Below are positions 57,401-64,000 of a DNA stretch of 64,000 bases, piece after piece; positions within the stretch are counted from its first letter, which is position 1; every line of letters begins with the position of its first letter. The notes under the pieces were generated by a model that was given only the letters and a program-made list of their open reading frames with translations, had not been told where the DNA came from and made no database searches. Source of the stretch: Azorinus chamasolen (taxonomy: Eukaryota; Mollusca; Bivalvia; Cardiida; Solecurtidae); assembly GCA_963576725.1 (NCBI GenBank), contig OY755240.1, positions 35,419,663-35,483,662 of the forward strand, given 5' to 3'. The position numbers were made by a program, and so were the translations under genes.

Positions 57401-59900
57401 TATCCAGCATAGTGCAGGTAAGTGAGATATATGTGCCATGTTTGTACTGATGTATCCAGCATAGTGCAGGTAGGTGAGATATATGTGCCATGTTGGTACT
57501 GGTGAACCCAACATAGTGCATGTTGGTGAGATATATGCGCCATGTTTGTACTAATGGACCCAGCATAGTGCAGGTAGGTGAGATGTTTGTGCCATGTTGG
57601 TACTGATGGACCAAAATTAGTGCAGGTAGATGAATAACATATATATGTCATGTTGGAACTGATAGACCCTAGGTGGGCAGGTAGGTGATATGTAGGTGCC
57701 ATTATGTGGTTGATAGACTCAATGGGTAGGTGATATATATGTGTCATGTTGGGACTAATGTACTCTGCATGGTGTAGGTAGGTGTGTTGTATGTGTCATG
57801 TTGGGACTAATGTACTCTGCGTGGTGTAGGTAGGTGTGCTGTATGTGTCATGTTGGGACTAATGTACTCTGCGTGGTGTAGGTAGGTGTGTTGTTTGTGT
57901 CATGTTGGGACTAATAGACTCAAAGTCGTGGAGGTAGACGAGTTGTGTGTGTGTGTGTGTGTGTGTGTTATGTTGGGGCACACTGACTTAAAATGGTACA
58001 GGTAGTTGAGTTTATTTGTCATGTTGGGATTAATGGCCTCATCGTCATGCAGGTACGTGAGTTGTGTGTGTCATGTTTGGATTAATGGCCTCAACGTAAT
58101 GCAGATACGTGAGTTGTGTGTGTCATGTTGGGATTAATGGCCTCATCGTCATGCAGGCACGTGAGTTGTGTGTGTCATGTTTGGATTAATGGCCTCAACG
58201 TCATGCAGATACGTGAGTTATGTGTGTGTGTCATGTTGGGATTAATGGCCTCAACGTCATGCAGGTACGTGAGTTGTGTGTGTCAAGCTGGGGTTAATGG
58301 CCTCAACGTCATGCAGGTACGTGAGTTGTGTCATGTTGGGACTAATAAACTAGTGTCACCCAGTATTGCGTGACGTTCAGTCACCCAGTGTATCATATCA
58401 TGTGACGTCCAATCACCCAACATCTTGTATCAAAATGAGATGTTCAAAATAAGATGTGTCTTATATCAAGATGTGACGTGTAATCACCCAGTGTCTCGTA
58501 TAAAAATGAGATGTTCAATCCAACAGTGTCTCGTATCAGGTTCAAACGTTCAATCACCCAGTGTCTCGTATAAAGATAAGACGCTCAATCACCCAGTGTC
58601 TCGTATCAAGATAAGACGTTGAATCACCCAGTGTCTCGTATCAAGATAAGACGCTCAATCACCCAGTGTCTCGTATCAAGATAAGACGCTCAATCACCCA
58701 GTGTCTCCGTATCAAGCTAAGATGCTCAGTCACTCAGTGTCTCGTATAAGAATGAGATTCAACCAGTGTCACATCAGATGAGATGTTCATTCAATCGGTG
58801 TCACATCAAGATGAAATGTTCAATTGGGCAGATTAGATGGCTAATTAACAACGTAACTTTAATTCATCAAACGACGACAAAGTTTAAAAATTAAAGCTAC
58901 CCATTACATGCACAGTGACCCATTTGAACATGTTTATAAGCTGTTCGGGTTTGTCTTTACAATTGTAAACATCTTGAATTCTTACGAGCGTAGAAATCGT
59001 ATTCTGTGTCGGTATCTTTGCTTTCGTCCTCCATAGGTGCAACGATGGCCCCGTAATCAGTAAGCTTAAGCACCCATCGACTGTCGATCACACAATTACA
59101 TGACTTGAGATTTCCATGACTCTTTAGTGGGCTCCTGTGAATAAAGTCCAGCCCCTGGAATGAGTATAACAACAGAGGTAGCATAATTATACGATATCAG
59201 AAACCAAAGCTCCCGCGAAGGGAATTAGGAACATAGATAAGATATCTTGTTCAAAGATTTAAAAACAACATAGGACTGTCGTACGTTTTTCATGCACGTT
59301 TTTAAACCACGTTGTTGCTCATGATACCTTAGTGCCGTCTTGTTGTCCGGACAGTACATGGCAATTCCAATTCTGTTTATGTTTGTGGTTAAATATGTAT
59401 TCTTGCATAACATCTATCGTTGTATCCCGATTCTAACGGGACGAAAACAAATGTACTAACAGGGTGATTCATTCTCATGGGCACATATGGTGTGACCATT
59501 GAACAAATTGCCATATGCATAGTGTGTGTTACCTCTATAAACTGTTGGAGACGGGACACATATATTAGCTGCAGATAGTACATATGCAAATGCTTCCTTC
59601 TACTGCTTGGTTTTGGGGCGAGTGGTTAGTCCGACCAAAGCACTCCTATCTGATCGGAAGACCAGTGTTGCAGAACTCGTTGTGGTCTTTTACAACTAGA
59701 GCTTAAAATTCTCTTTTACATTTAATTCTATATCAATCCAGTAATCCGCACACTGTGCCTTTGTTAAGAAACATATACTTTCACACATGATGTGCTGGAT
59801 ATATAATTATTACAGATGATAACCATACCCTTGCTAAATCCATCAGGAAAGACATCTGGAACATGTTATCTAACTTGATATCATCGTTCTCTAGAACATC
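32674..59900 (-). CDS. Receptor-type guanylyl cyclase, 3' eleven exons
   Basis: It makes cGMP from GTP at the membrane in response to a ligand or co-factor. Eleven exons (59,829-59,900; 58,986-59,154; 55,882-56,034; 54,669-54,846; 50,841-50,981; 42,956-43,079; 41,868-41,936; 40,684-40,957; 39,691-39,785; 37,609-37,685; 32,674-33,163) join with consistent phase at all ten GT-AG junctions into 613 codons plus stop. Order: kinase-homology pseudokinase (residues about 1-190), signalling helix (191-240), class III cyclase domain (about 250-445), tail (451-613). Guanine-specific Glu (VETIGDAY) and Cys (RYCLFGD), and metal Asp residues ([14 protein letters not shown]), are present, so the enzyme looks active. 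The ligand-binding, transmembrane and first kinase-homology exons are upstream beyond 64 kb or unrecognised. The subtype (natriuretic-receptor-like or Gyc76C-like) is not resolved. Confidence 0.93.
33333..33420. repeat. Poly-C and AAT microsatellite
   Basis: A run of about 16 C (33,333-33,349) is followed by A-rich and AAT repeats to 33,410. It is in the last intron of the cyclase gene. Confidence 0.9.
33490..33681 (-). repeat. Dispersed repeat, right inverted copy
   Basis: It is the reverse complement of the 23,089-23,225 repeat, with a longer GGACGGACGG run. It lies inside the last cyclase intron. Confidence 0.8.
33710..34060. repeat. About 29-bp minisatellite (GATTAATATGATAAACAGAC type)
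   Basis: About eleven diverged units of GGGAATGGATTAATATGATA-AACAGACAC lie in the last cyclase intron. Minus-strand open frames here are repeat artefacts. Confidence 0.85.
34061..34539. other. Intronic unique DNA
   Basis: AT-rich intron of the cyclase gene; no recognisable feature. Confidence 0.5.
34540..35175. repeat. About 20-30-bp minisatellite (GAGGGTCATTGATATGTAC type)
   Basis: Words such as TACGAGGGTCATTGATATGT and ATACATGTGCGAGAGTCATT alternate. A larger unit of about 105-110 bp is repeated at 34,930-35,140. Confidence 0.85.
35190..36600. repeat. Four-copy long tandem repeat related to the foldback arm
   Basis: CTGTGATATGGACGATTTTG words near 35,200, 35,572, 36,068 and 36,423 mark units of about 355-496 bp. 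Each includes a CCATGGAAACGGTTA-like word, TAATATTCATGAGTATGCAA and TTGGTACTAGTTTTATA. The array ends at about 36,565 with TTTTGGTACCCATTAAAAAA, like the foldback element's terminus near 15,988. It is probably a diverged single arm of the same superfamily. Confidence 0.6.
36888..37184 (-). mobile_element. tRNA-derived SINE, copy 1
   Basis: On the minus strand TGGTCTAGTGGTAACGCGCT (A box) and GGTTCAAATCC (B box) form a tRNA-like head ending about 70 bp inside 37,184. The body runs to GGTACTTTAC at 36,888. It is about 93% or more similar by eye to 51,411-51,709, in the same orientation. It lies in the last cyclase intron. Confidence 0.85.
37609..37685 (-). CDS. Cyclase exon: KGKG-TYWL end
   Basis: 77 bp, phase 0 to 2. 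It encodes [15 protein letters not shown], the canonical end of receptor cyclase domains. The donor GTAAGA was preferred over an alternative two bases upstream because only it keeps the last exon open. Confidence 0.92.
38080..38990. repeat. CpG-rich 10-22-bp minisatellite (ACACATCACGCGGCTA type)
   Basis: Degenerate units of CTAACACATCACGCGG run for 0.9 kb, with many CGCG and ACGCGG words, unlike the CpG-poor surroundings. It is in the intron between exons at 37.6 and 39.7 kb. Confidence 0.85.
38991..39690. other. Intronic unique DNA
   Basis: AT-rich, no recognisable feature apart from the splice donor of the 39,691 exon. Confidence 0.5.
39691..39785 (-). CDS. Cyclase exon: catalytic C-terminal part
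   Basis: 95 bp, phase 1 to 0 (CATGCAG acceptor, GTTAGT donor). It encodes [13 protein letters not shown] and then [10 protein letters not shown], matching the position of the family's ERG-x-x-x-VKGKG segment. Confidence 0.9.
39985..40290. repeat. 36-bp minisatellite (TACCAATCTGTATATATAAA type)
   Basis: About eight units of TACCAATCTGTATATATAAAC + CTTTAGCATGTTACT occur, with one detached unit at 40,445-40,482. The period is a multiple of three, so both strands show long false frames. Confidence 0.9.
40572..40640. repeat. MITE-type hairpin
   Basis: AGTTTGGATCCTAATGAGAC and GTCTCATCTGGATCTAAACT are imperfect inverted arms around a short loop. The GAGTTAC word of the loop recurs in the 41.2-kb array. 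Confidence 0.6.
40684..40957 (-). CDS. Cyclase exon: catalytic core
   Basis: 274 bp, phase 0 to 1. It carries [15 protein letters not shown] (guanine-recognising Glu and second metal Asp), [33 protein letters not shown] (guanine-specifying Cys and transition-state Asn/Arg). Confidence 0.97.
41190..41352. repeat. 19-bp minisatellite (ACGAGTTACAGATGAGACG type)
   Basis: About eight units. The unit shares GAGACGACGAGTTACA with the loop of the hairpin at 40,572-40,640. It is intronic. Confidence 0.85.
41403..41669 (-). other. Unassigned coding-like fragment within intron
   Basis: This 88-codon frame has balanced composition ([38 protein letters not shown]) and higher GC than the flanking intron, so it looks protein-like. 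It fits no part of a guanylyl cyclase, and no splice sites keep it in phase with the neighbouring exons. Its final residues coincide with a locally duplicated CTGTTATTATCAATATTTG word at 41,357 and 41,410. It could be a decayed retrocopy or mobile-element fragment. Family not recognised. Confidence 0.3.
41868..41936 (-). CDS. Cyclase exon: dimer-interface helix
   Basis: 69 bp, phase 0 at both ends. It encodes [20 protein letters not shown] then VYK, the conserved helix before the second catalytic motif. It is a small exon recognisable only from the family motif. Confidence 0.93.
41937..42955. other. Cyclase intron
   Basis: It contains fragments of the TTTGGATCC/CTGATCTAGAC hairpin family near 42,095-42,190 and 42,760-42,820; otherwise unremarkable. 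Confidence 0.5.
42956..43079 (-). CDS. Cyclase exon: catalytic start, first metal Asp
   Basis: 124 bp, phase 2 to 0. It encodes [10 protein letters not shown] followed by [14 protein letters not shown]; the Asp coordinates metal. The codon split across the junction restores the LPPSVAEQL reading typical of the family. Confidence 0.95.
43722..45201 (+). pseudogene. LINE ORF1 protein, frameshifted
   Basis: An ORF1p chaperone binds element RNA. The N-terminal 186-codon frame (43,722-44,282) is acidic at the start, then helical with heptads (about residues 75-135). It contains [10 protein letters not shown], the start of the RRM-like domain of L1-type ORF1 proteins, and VNVHRVG. A one-base shift near 44,250-44,270 moves the rest to the frame ending at 45,201, which has [17 protein letters not shown], a basic [19 protein letters not shown] helix, and a long polar Ser/Gln/Asn-rich tail (about residues 110-310 of that frame). 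There is no zinc knuckle. It is followed by ORF2 after 9 bp. Confidence 0.75.
45211..48690 (+). pseudogene. LINE ORF2: endonuclease and reverse transcriptase, frame-broken
   Basis: The APE-type endonuclease has [17 protein letters not shown], a GDF segment near 45,680, DYVLIS and SDHCLI. The reverse transcriptase has [47 protein letters not shown] and the catalytic YADD (near 47,500). A C-terminal C-x2-C...H...C segment ([17 protein letters not shown]) lies in a different frame at 48,398-48,685. A base appears lost near 45,556-45,560 and one gained near 45,689, so the reading frame leaves and returns. The stop in the interval (45,625-45,627) is in the shifted part. Another shift or stop lies after 48,288. 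Confidence 0.9.
48755..49790. repeat. About 125-bp satellite with hairpin in each unit
   Basis: Eight units begin near 48,808, 48,938, 49,064, 49,193, 49,316, 49,452, 49,576 and 49,705 with AAACAGTGTAGACACAGATC. Each continues with GGGGCTCC...GAGCCCCCTG and ends with ATCTGGTTCCGCACTGTTTG, so every unit can fold. Runs of C (49,480) interrupt one unit. The hairpin core resembles the MITE core at 23,420-23,490. Confidence 0.85.
49970..50175. repeat. GAT/GAC-rich low-complexity tract
   Basis: Degenerate GATGATGAC repeats encode Asp-rich or His-rich false frames. A smaller similar patch lies at 50,450-50,505. Intronic. Confidence 0.8.
50841..50981 (-). CDS. Cyclase exon: signalling helix
   Basis: 141 bp, phase 2 to 2 (CACTAG acceptor, GTAAGT donor). 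It encodes the dimerising coiled coil ([20 protein letters not shown]) ending in LLYQMLPP just before the cyclase domain. Confidence 0.93.
51411..51709 (-). mobile_element. tRNA-derived SINE, copy 2
   Basis: Same element and orientation as 36,888-37,184, with A and B boxes at the same positions. It is followed at 51,712-51,860 by a GT microsatellite. It lies in the cyclase intron between exons at 54.7 and 50.9 kb. Confidence 0.85.
51712..51860. repeat. GT-rich microsatellite
   Basis: TGTGTGTATG and TTAGTGTGTTTATG units; false frames on both strands. Confidence 0.9.
52150..52455. repeat. About 20-bp minisatellite (ACACACTAAAAGCTAACATT type)
   Basis: About fifteen degenerate units lie directly next to a different array that starts at 52,455. 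Confidence 0.85.
52455..52710. repeat. 22/44-bp minisatellite (TTGCTGGTAATGTTTAGTAG type)
   Basis: Units of GTGTTGCTGGTAATGTTTA alternate between TTAGTAG and TTATTAG forms, giving a 44-bp higher-order unit. Confidence 0.9.
53535..53885. repeat. 38-bp minisatellite (CTAGTCTACTGTGTCAACAT type)
   Basis: Nine units of GGCCTAGTCTACTGTGTCAA-CATTGTAACACCTTTAAT. Intronic. Confidence 0.9.
54669..54846 (-). CDS. Cyclase exon: end of kinase-homology domain
   Basis: 178 bp, phase 1 to 2 (TTACAG acceptor, GTGTGT donor). It encodes [14 protein letters not shown], then [14 protein letters not shown] with the conserved Cys-Trp and Arg-Pro of kinase subdomains X-XI. Confidence 0.92.
54960..55150 (+). repeat. 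Dispersed repeat, third copy
   Basis: It contains CACTGGGGTTTTAATCGGTT and GGACGTCCTAATCTCACAC as at 6.5 kb, again next to CA/ACGC-rich bases (54,908-54,945). Intronic in the cyclase gene. Confidence 0.6.
55882..56034 (-). CDS. Cyclase exon: APE segment
   Basis: 153 bp, phase 1 to 1 (TTTCAG acceptor, GTAAGC donor). It encodes [10 protein letters not shown] and [17 protein letters not shown], the APE and F-helix region of the kinase-homology domain. Confidence 0.92.
56335..58350. repeat. 52-bp minisatellite, 2 kb, with three unit classes
   Basis: The unit begins CATGTTGGTACTGATG. Class 1 (about 56,740-57,630, at least 17 units) has ATCCAGCATAGTGCAGGTAG. Class 2 (about 57,740-57,930) has ACTCTGCGTGGTGTAGGTAG. 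Class 3 (about 58,010-58,340) has GGCCTCAACGTCATGCAGGT. Diverged units lead in from 56,335. Because 52 is not a multiple of three and the unit lacks minus-strand stops, all three minus frames are open for long stretches. It lies in the intron between exons at 58,986 and 56,034. Confidence 0.95.
58370..58830. repeat. 33-34-bp minisatellite (CAATCACCCAGTGTCTCGTA type)
   Basis: About twelve units of CAATCACCCAGTGTCTCGTA + TCAAGATAAGACG. It adjoins the 52-bp array and ends about 150 bp before the exon at 58,986. Confidence 0.9.
58986..59154 (-). CDS. Cyclase exon: pseudo-catalytic loop
   Basis: 169 bp, phase 0 to 1. It contains [13 protein letters not shown], in which the catalytic Asp of HRD is replaced by Gly, and LTDYGA in place of DFG. 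This supports a kinase-dead regulatory domain, as is usual in this family. The donor GTAAGA was chosen inside a longer open frame because it restores the next exon's phase. Confidence 0.92.
59829..59900 (-). CDS. Cyclase exon: kinase-homology domain, part 1
   Basis: 72 bp, phase 0 at both ends (TTTCAG acceptor, GTATGG donor). It encodes [18 protein letters not shown]..., the conserved stretch that follows the hinge of receptor cyclase pseudokinases. Confidence 0.9.
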
Positions 59901-60147
59901 CTGAAAAAAAGAAATATTCGCCTCTATGTCTTTTGCGACTCTGTGACATGTTTCATTACAAAAGCCTTGTGTAATTCATAACCTGTGAGACACAATGAAA
60001 GCTACAAAGAAAAACGACCACTTTATATATAGACAGAGATGCATTTAAAAGCAAGACTTAATGTTTGCTGTAATGCAGGACGAAAGTAATACAGAAAGCT
60101 CCCGTAGAAATGTTCAGCATTACTTTCATCCTGCATCAGTCTATCTT
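59901..60147. other. Upstream cyclase intron with hairpin
   Basis: Inverted arms at 60,071-60,090 and 60,119-60,136 (TAATGCAGGACGAAAGTAAT and its near complement). Otherwise unremarkable. Confidence 0.5.
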
Positions 60148-60400
60148 TATCCCTTTATTCCATGACTATTTTTATTCCATGACTATTTTTATTCCATGAC
60201 TATTTTTGTAAGACATAATGACAACATTAATGTAATCAGATCAATTTCAATAATGGTACAATAACTTAGGAAATGTCGACCATGGCAGAAACTTGTAGAA
60301 TCAGATTAAATAATGTTCTAAGGAAAACAGAGCACTACCTATGTCATGTCTACTCTGTTTACCAATGCGTTAAAATGCATATATATGGGGTAAAGAATTA
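60148..60400. mobile_element. MITE of the 16.3-kb family with expanded end
   Basis: CCCTTTATTCCATGAC at the left and ATATGGGGTAAAG at the right match the 16.3-kb termini. A 19-bp left-end word, TTATTCCATGACTATTTTT, is present three times in tandem. Confidence 0.65.
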
Positions 60401-62994
60401 ATGCCCAAACTCTTTGGTGGTCTAATTAGAGGAGTTTACCGCATATGGTTGCAGCGCCGCACATGTGCCGTTGTACACTCACATCTTGTTGTATAAATGT
60501 GTATCTCTGTATCCACAGAATGTACAAAAATATCATGTTCAGCATGAAACTACAGAAATTGCATTATGGTTAATATCATTTAATCGACAAAAGTGTACTT
60601 TCCACTGCTGGTAAAGATGTAAAAAGACTGGCATCAATTATTACCAGAAATCGCTATCATTTGATGAACCAACGGGTACAGCGATGCATCATTGGTTTCA
60701 TAACTGTGACTGTTAACACAATATTAGGATACAGAATCAATATAAGGAACTTCAGGACAGACAACCGACACTACTTTGTGTTCATGAAACTATACAATTT
60801 AAGGCATTCCGAAAGAAATGTTGACCAATTAACCACATGCAGTTTATTTTGGGTGCGGACACTCTGGCATTAATACACAAACTGGTAAGGCGGGCTACCA
60901 TCACAGAGGACCAAGGTATAATTGCATAACTTTATCTCTTATGGCCATGGACCCTGACTGGACACTGCAGGAGCACTGCAGGGAATCAATAACCAGCTCA
61001 GTTGGACACTGTGTATTGGGGGTCACTTTTGAAAGAGATTAGAGATGCCTTTAAGAACACAATATCGGTTAAAAAATCCAGCCAATTGAAACATTGTGCA
61101 AAGAACAGGTTGATAAACCCGTTTCACCATTTTTGTAAATATGCCTATACTCTGAAAAAGTTGTTTCTTTCTGTAAATAGCTTGTATTTAAACACCAGCT
61201 TTGTCATCAAAAGTTTGTAACATATAATTGGTAGATGACCCGATTACACATTGCGTATCAAATCGGCTGATATATTCATCTAATATTGGTCCGATCCCTT
61301 ATAGTAATGTGATGGCCCCTAAATTTGGTTAACACCGTGATAGATGTATAATCAATAAATTAATCGATATATATTGATGTATTATTGAGAGTCTACGAAA
61401 TCATGGAGTGATTATTAGTTGATAACTACCCTTGCCAACCAGTTAGAACTAAAATAATAATACGTCGGACCACTAGAATTCTGAGATCGAGATCCCTATA
61501 ATTGTTATCTCATATAAATGTAAAAGATTTACGCCGTGATTTCGCTGAATCTCAATCATTCTTCAAACAGTTTCGAATAAATCATTAATTTTGCAACGAG
61601 TAGATATGGTGATATATATCTACCACAAAAAAAAACAGTAATACAAGTGTGCGGTCACACACAAACAAATGTAGTTGTTATGATAGAATGAAGGTGTTAG
61701 TAAACATTATTGAATAAGCACTTTAGCGCATGGGATATAATACATAGGATATGTGTCCACTTACTATTACAGCCGCCATTTTTTAAATATTAAATCACAT
61801 ACGAATACAGTCTACCTGGGGTAGAGAACTCGAATGTTTCGCGTGTCACTTAGTACCGTATCCCCGTCCGCAGATGATAAATTGGTTCACCTTTGTCGCA
61901 AGTATCGTATCGCCAGTCGTCTGTCTTTCAGTTTGGAAAACGGTTTTCGAATGCCTTGGTTGGATTTGTTGAAGATTTAAAACGTCCTGATAGTCTAGTG
62001 ATTGCATGTATGTCGTGGGGAAATATTAGTTATCTACAAGTACTTGTGTTAGATTTCAGGGATAGGTGATCAACATCAGCGATCAAATTGGTTATATATT
62101 TGGCCAGGATGTCTCACAACCATCGAGTATAAGTCTCTGTTACAAAGTACAGAAATTTACTTTGTCAGAATATTATATGTGTTAGAATAAATTGCATTAT
62201 GTCCATAAAAATAAAGCCCGATCAAAATCGGATGGGTGGACAGCCGGTGTTACATTAAATGTTGAACCTATTGTCAAAGGACCCGGCGGGTCAATGTTCA
62301 ACGTTGAGAATCGACCCGGACACAATTTCAACACCAAATTTTAAAATAAAACAGCCGTTGAAAATTTTACACCCGTTAAATTCTTATCACTTCCCGGGTC
62401 TTTTTTTTCACGGTTAGTTGAAACATTGTTGAACATCACAGCAAGCGGATGCGTGGATCCAGCGAATGGTCTAGACCCTCTTTAATCCCCTCCCAATCCA
62501 AACACACCCCTCTCAACACCAGATCAATTTTCACCATTAAATATTGACCCAAGCAATATTTCACTTGTTCCCATTGCCTGTTAATCGCGACAATGATAAT
62601 ACGTAAGTACGGAAACAGCTTTGGTTAACTCTCCATCTGATATGGGTCGATTCTCCAGTAATTGATACAATTGAGAGTGTTTTCGGGAAAAATAAAGTTG
62701 CTCTTGTGAAGTTTAAATGCATATAATATTAATATTTAGACATTCTAGTAACCATCTGTTAACATCTTGGGACAATGTCGATTTCGGATAACATTTACGG
62801 ATACTAAATCCTCCTCAGCAAAACGGGGAGAGGATTGTGGGAATGCTCTTCGTCTACCGTCATTCCTTCTGTCTGTCCGTCCGTAGCACTTTCGTGCCCT
62901 TTCCATATTTCCCCAACCCTTTGAAAGATTTTGAAATGAAAAGCAGCATATGCATGTGTAGATCCAACTCTATCCCCTCCCCTATCTCTCTCTC
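60401..62994. other. No recognised exon or gene
   Basis: I looked for the missing 5' cyclase exons (hinge, Lys-containing strand, transmembrane and extracellular parts) on the minus strand and found none. Open frames are under 75 codons. A run of CCCGG/GACCCGG words lies at 62,270-62,400. Confidence 0.45.
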
Positions 62995-63164
62995 TCTCAC
63001 ACACACACCGCCACCACCACAACCACGACTACCAATCCTCCCCCAACACACACACACGCACGCACGCACACACACACACACACACTCACACACACTCACA
63101 CATACACACGCACACACGCACACACACACACGCACACACGCACGCACGCACGCACCCACGCACG

Positions 63165-63207
<43 letters not shown>

Positions 63208-63208
63208 T
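62995..63208. repeat. CA/CACG microsatellite
   Basis: ACAC and ACGC units; the long frames on both strands (His/Thr- or Cys/Val-rich) are artefacts. Confidence 0.95.
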
Positions 63209-63336
63209 TTAATTGTCAATGGGACACTCCGCGATTATTGATTTTATATATTATAACTATTAAAACTGAACACATGTAAGTTGAGTCAAATATTTTTTGT
63301 AAGTTCGTTTCACTTTTTCCGGGGAAAGGGGAGGCT

Positions 63337-63925
63337 TGCATGTAGAGCATGTCCTAATGGTTAATATAGAGCGTGTGCTTATGGTTAATATAGAGCGTGT
63401 GCTTATGGTTAATATAGAGCGTGTGCTAATGGTTAATATAGAGCGTGTGCTTATGGTTAATATAGAGCGTGTGCTTATGGTTAATATAGAGCGTGTGCTT
63501 ATGGTTAATATAGAGCGTGTGCTTATGGTTAATATAGAGCGTGTGCTTATGGTTAATATAGAGCGTGTGCTTATGGTTAATATAGAGCGTGTGCTTATGG
63601 TTAATATAGAGCGTGTGCTTATGGTTAATATAGAGCGTGTGCTTATGGTTAATATAGAGCGTGTGCTTATGGTTAATATAGAGCGTGTGCTTATGGTTAA
63701 TATAGAGCGTGTGCTTATGGTTAATATAGAGCGTGTGCTTATGGTTAATATAGAGCGTGTGCTTATGGTTAATATAGAGCGTGTGCTAATGGTTAATATA
63801 GAGCGTGTGCTTATGGTTAATATAGAGCGTGTGCTTATGGTTAATATAGAGCGTGTGCTAATGGTTAATATAGAGCGTGTGCTAATGGTTAATATAGAGC
63901 GTGTGCTAATGGTTAATAGCACAGC
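63337..63925. repeat. 24-bp minisatellite (TTAATATAGAGCGTGTGCTT type)
   Basis: About 24 nearly identical units of ATGGTTAATATAGAGCGTGTGCTT/A. The period is a multiple of three, so both strands show long false frames with 8-residue repeats. Homogeneity suggests recent expansion. Confidence 0.95.
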
Positions 63926-64000
63926 GATGATGTATAGCATGTGCTGAATCTGTACAAACATGCTTATTTGAGCACAACGTGGGTCATTGTATTAAACGAA

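Noticed and set aside
56716..57747. A 343-codon minus-strand frame with repeated [19 protein letters not shown] units
   Set aside because: It is produced by the stop-free 52-bp minisatellite; all three minus frames are open with the same rotated peptides, which is not how a gene behaves.
58425..58740. CRISPR-like array of 33-34-bp units
   Set aside because: Units are directly abutting with no unique spacers, and the DNA is animal; it is a minisatellite.
60661..61220. Possible upstream cyclase exons on either strand
   Set aside because: Short frames lack any kinase-homology, transmembrane or ligand-binding motif.
62837..63241. His/Thr-rich and Cys/Val-rich frames
   Set aside because: Artefacts of the CA/CACG microsatellite.
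63260..63961. Long frames of 8-residue repeats on both strands
   Set aside because: They are products of the 24-bp array, whose period is a multiple of three; both strands are open at once.

Overview
The window looks like bivalve mollusc nuclear DNA, although the species cannot be read from it. It is AT-rich, gene-poor and intron-rich. It is crowded with minisatellites, tRNA-derived SINEs, small inverted-repeat elements and one long non-LTR retrotransposon. No prokaryotic organisation is present except inside one compact virus-like block.

Layout. Positions 1-22 kb hold almost only repeats: a SINE, a 1.5-kb minisatellite, a satellite interrupted by a 5-kb foldback-type element with a TA target duplication, a second inverted-repeat element (17.2-19.0 kb), and a terminally inverted element enclosing a dimeric satellite (19.6-21.9 kb) whose monomers carry hormone-receptor-like palindromes. 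Positions 23.7-30.9 kb hold a decayed integrated DNA-virus-like element with about ten tightly packed, intronless genes on both strands. They include a TBP-like protein, a glycine-rich membrane protein, a fibre-like protein, a probable jelly-roll structural protein, a capsid-like fragment and coiled-coil/membrane proteins. Several are broken by stops and frameshifts, some are still open, and no polymerase, integrase or ATPase is visible.

Positions 32.7-59.9 kb hold the one clear host gene, on the minus strand: the 3' eleven exons of a receptor-type guanylyl cyclase. They encode a kinase-homology pseudokinase, a signalling helix, a cyclase catalytic domain and a 163-residue tail with a stop. 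All ten splice junctions keep phase and give a continuous 613-residue product. The extracellular, transmembrane and early kinase-homology exons must lie beyond 64 kb. Its introns carry a LINE in antisense orientation (43.7-48.7 kb), two copies of one SINE and about ten different tandem arrays, including a 2-kb 52-bp minisatellite. The last 4 kb (60-64 kb) show no recognisable exon and end in a CA-rich tract and a 24-bp minisatellite.

The genes do not form one pathway: the cyclase is host signalling machinery, while the virus-like block and the repeats are mobile or selfish DNA. The least explained items are the virus-like cassette, the IR3 palindromes in the dimeric satellite, and the nested foldback element.
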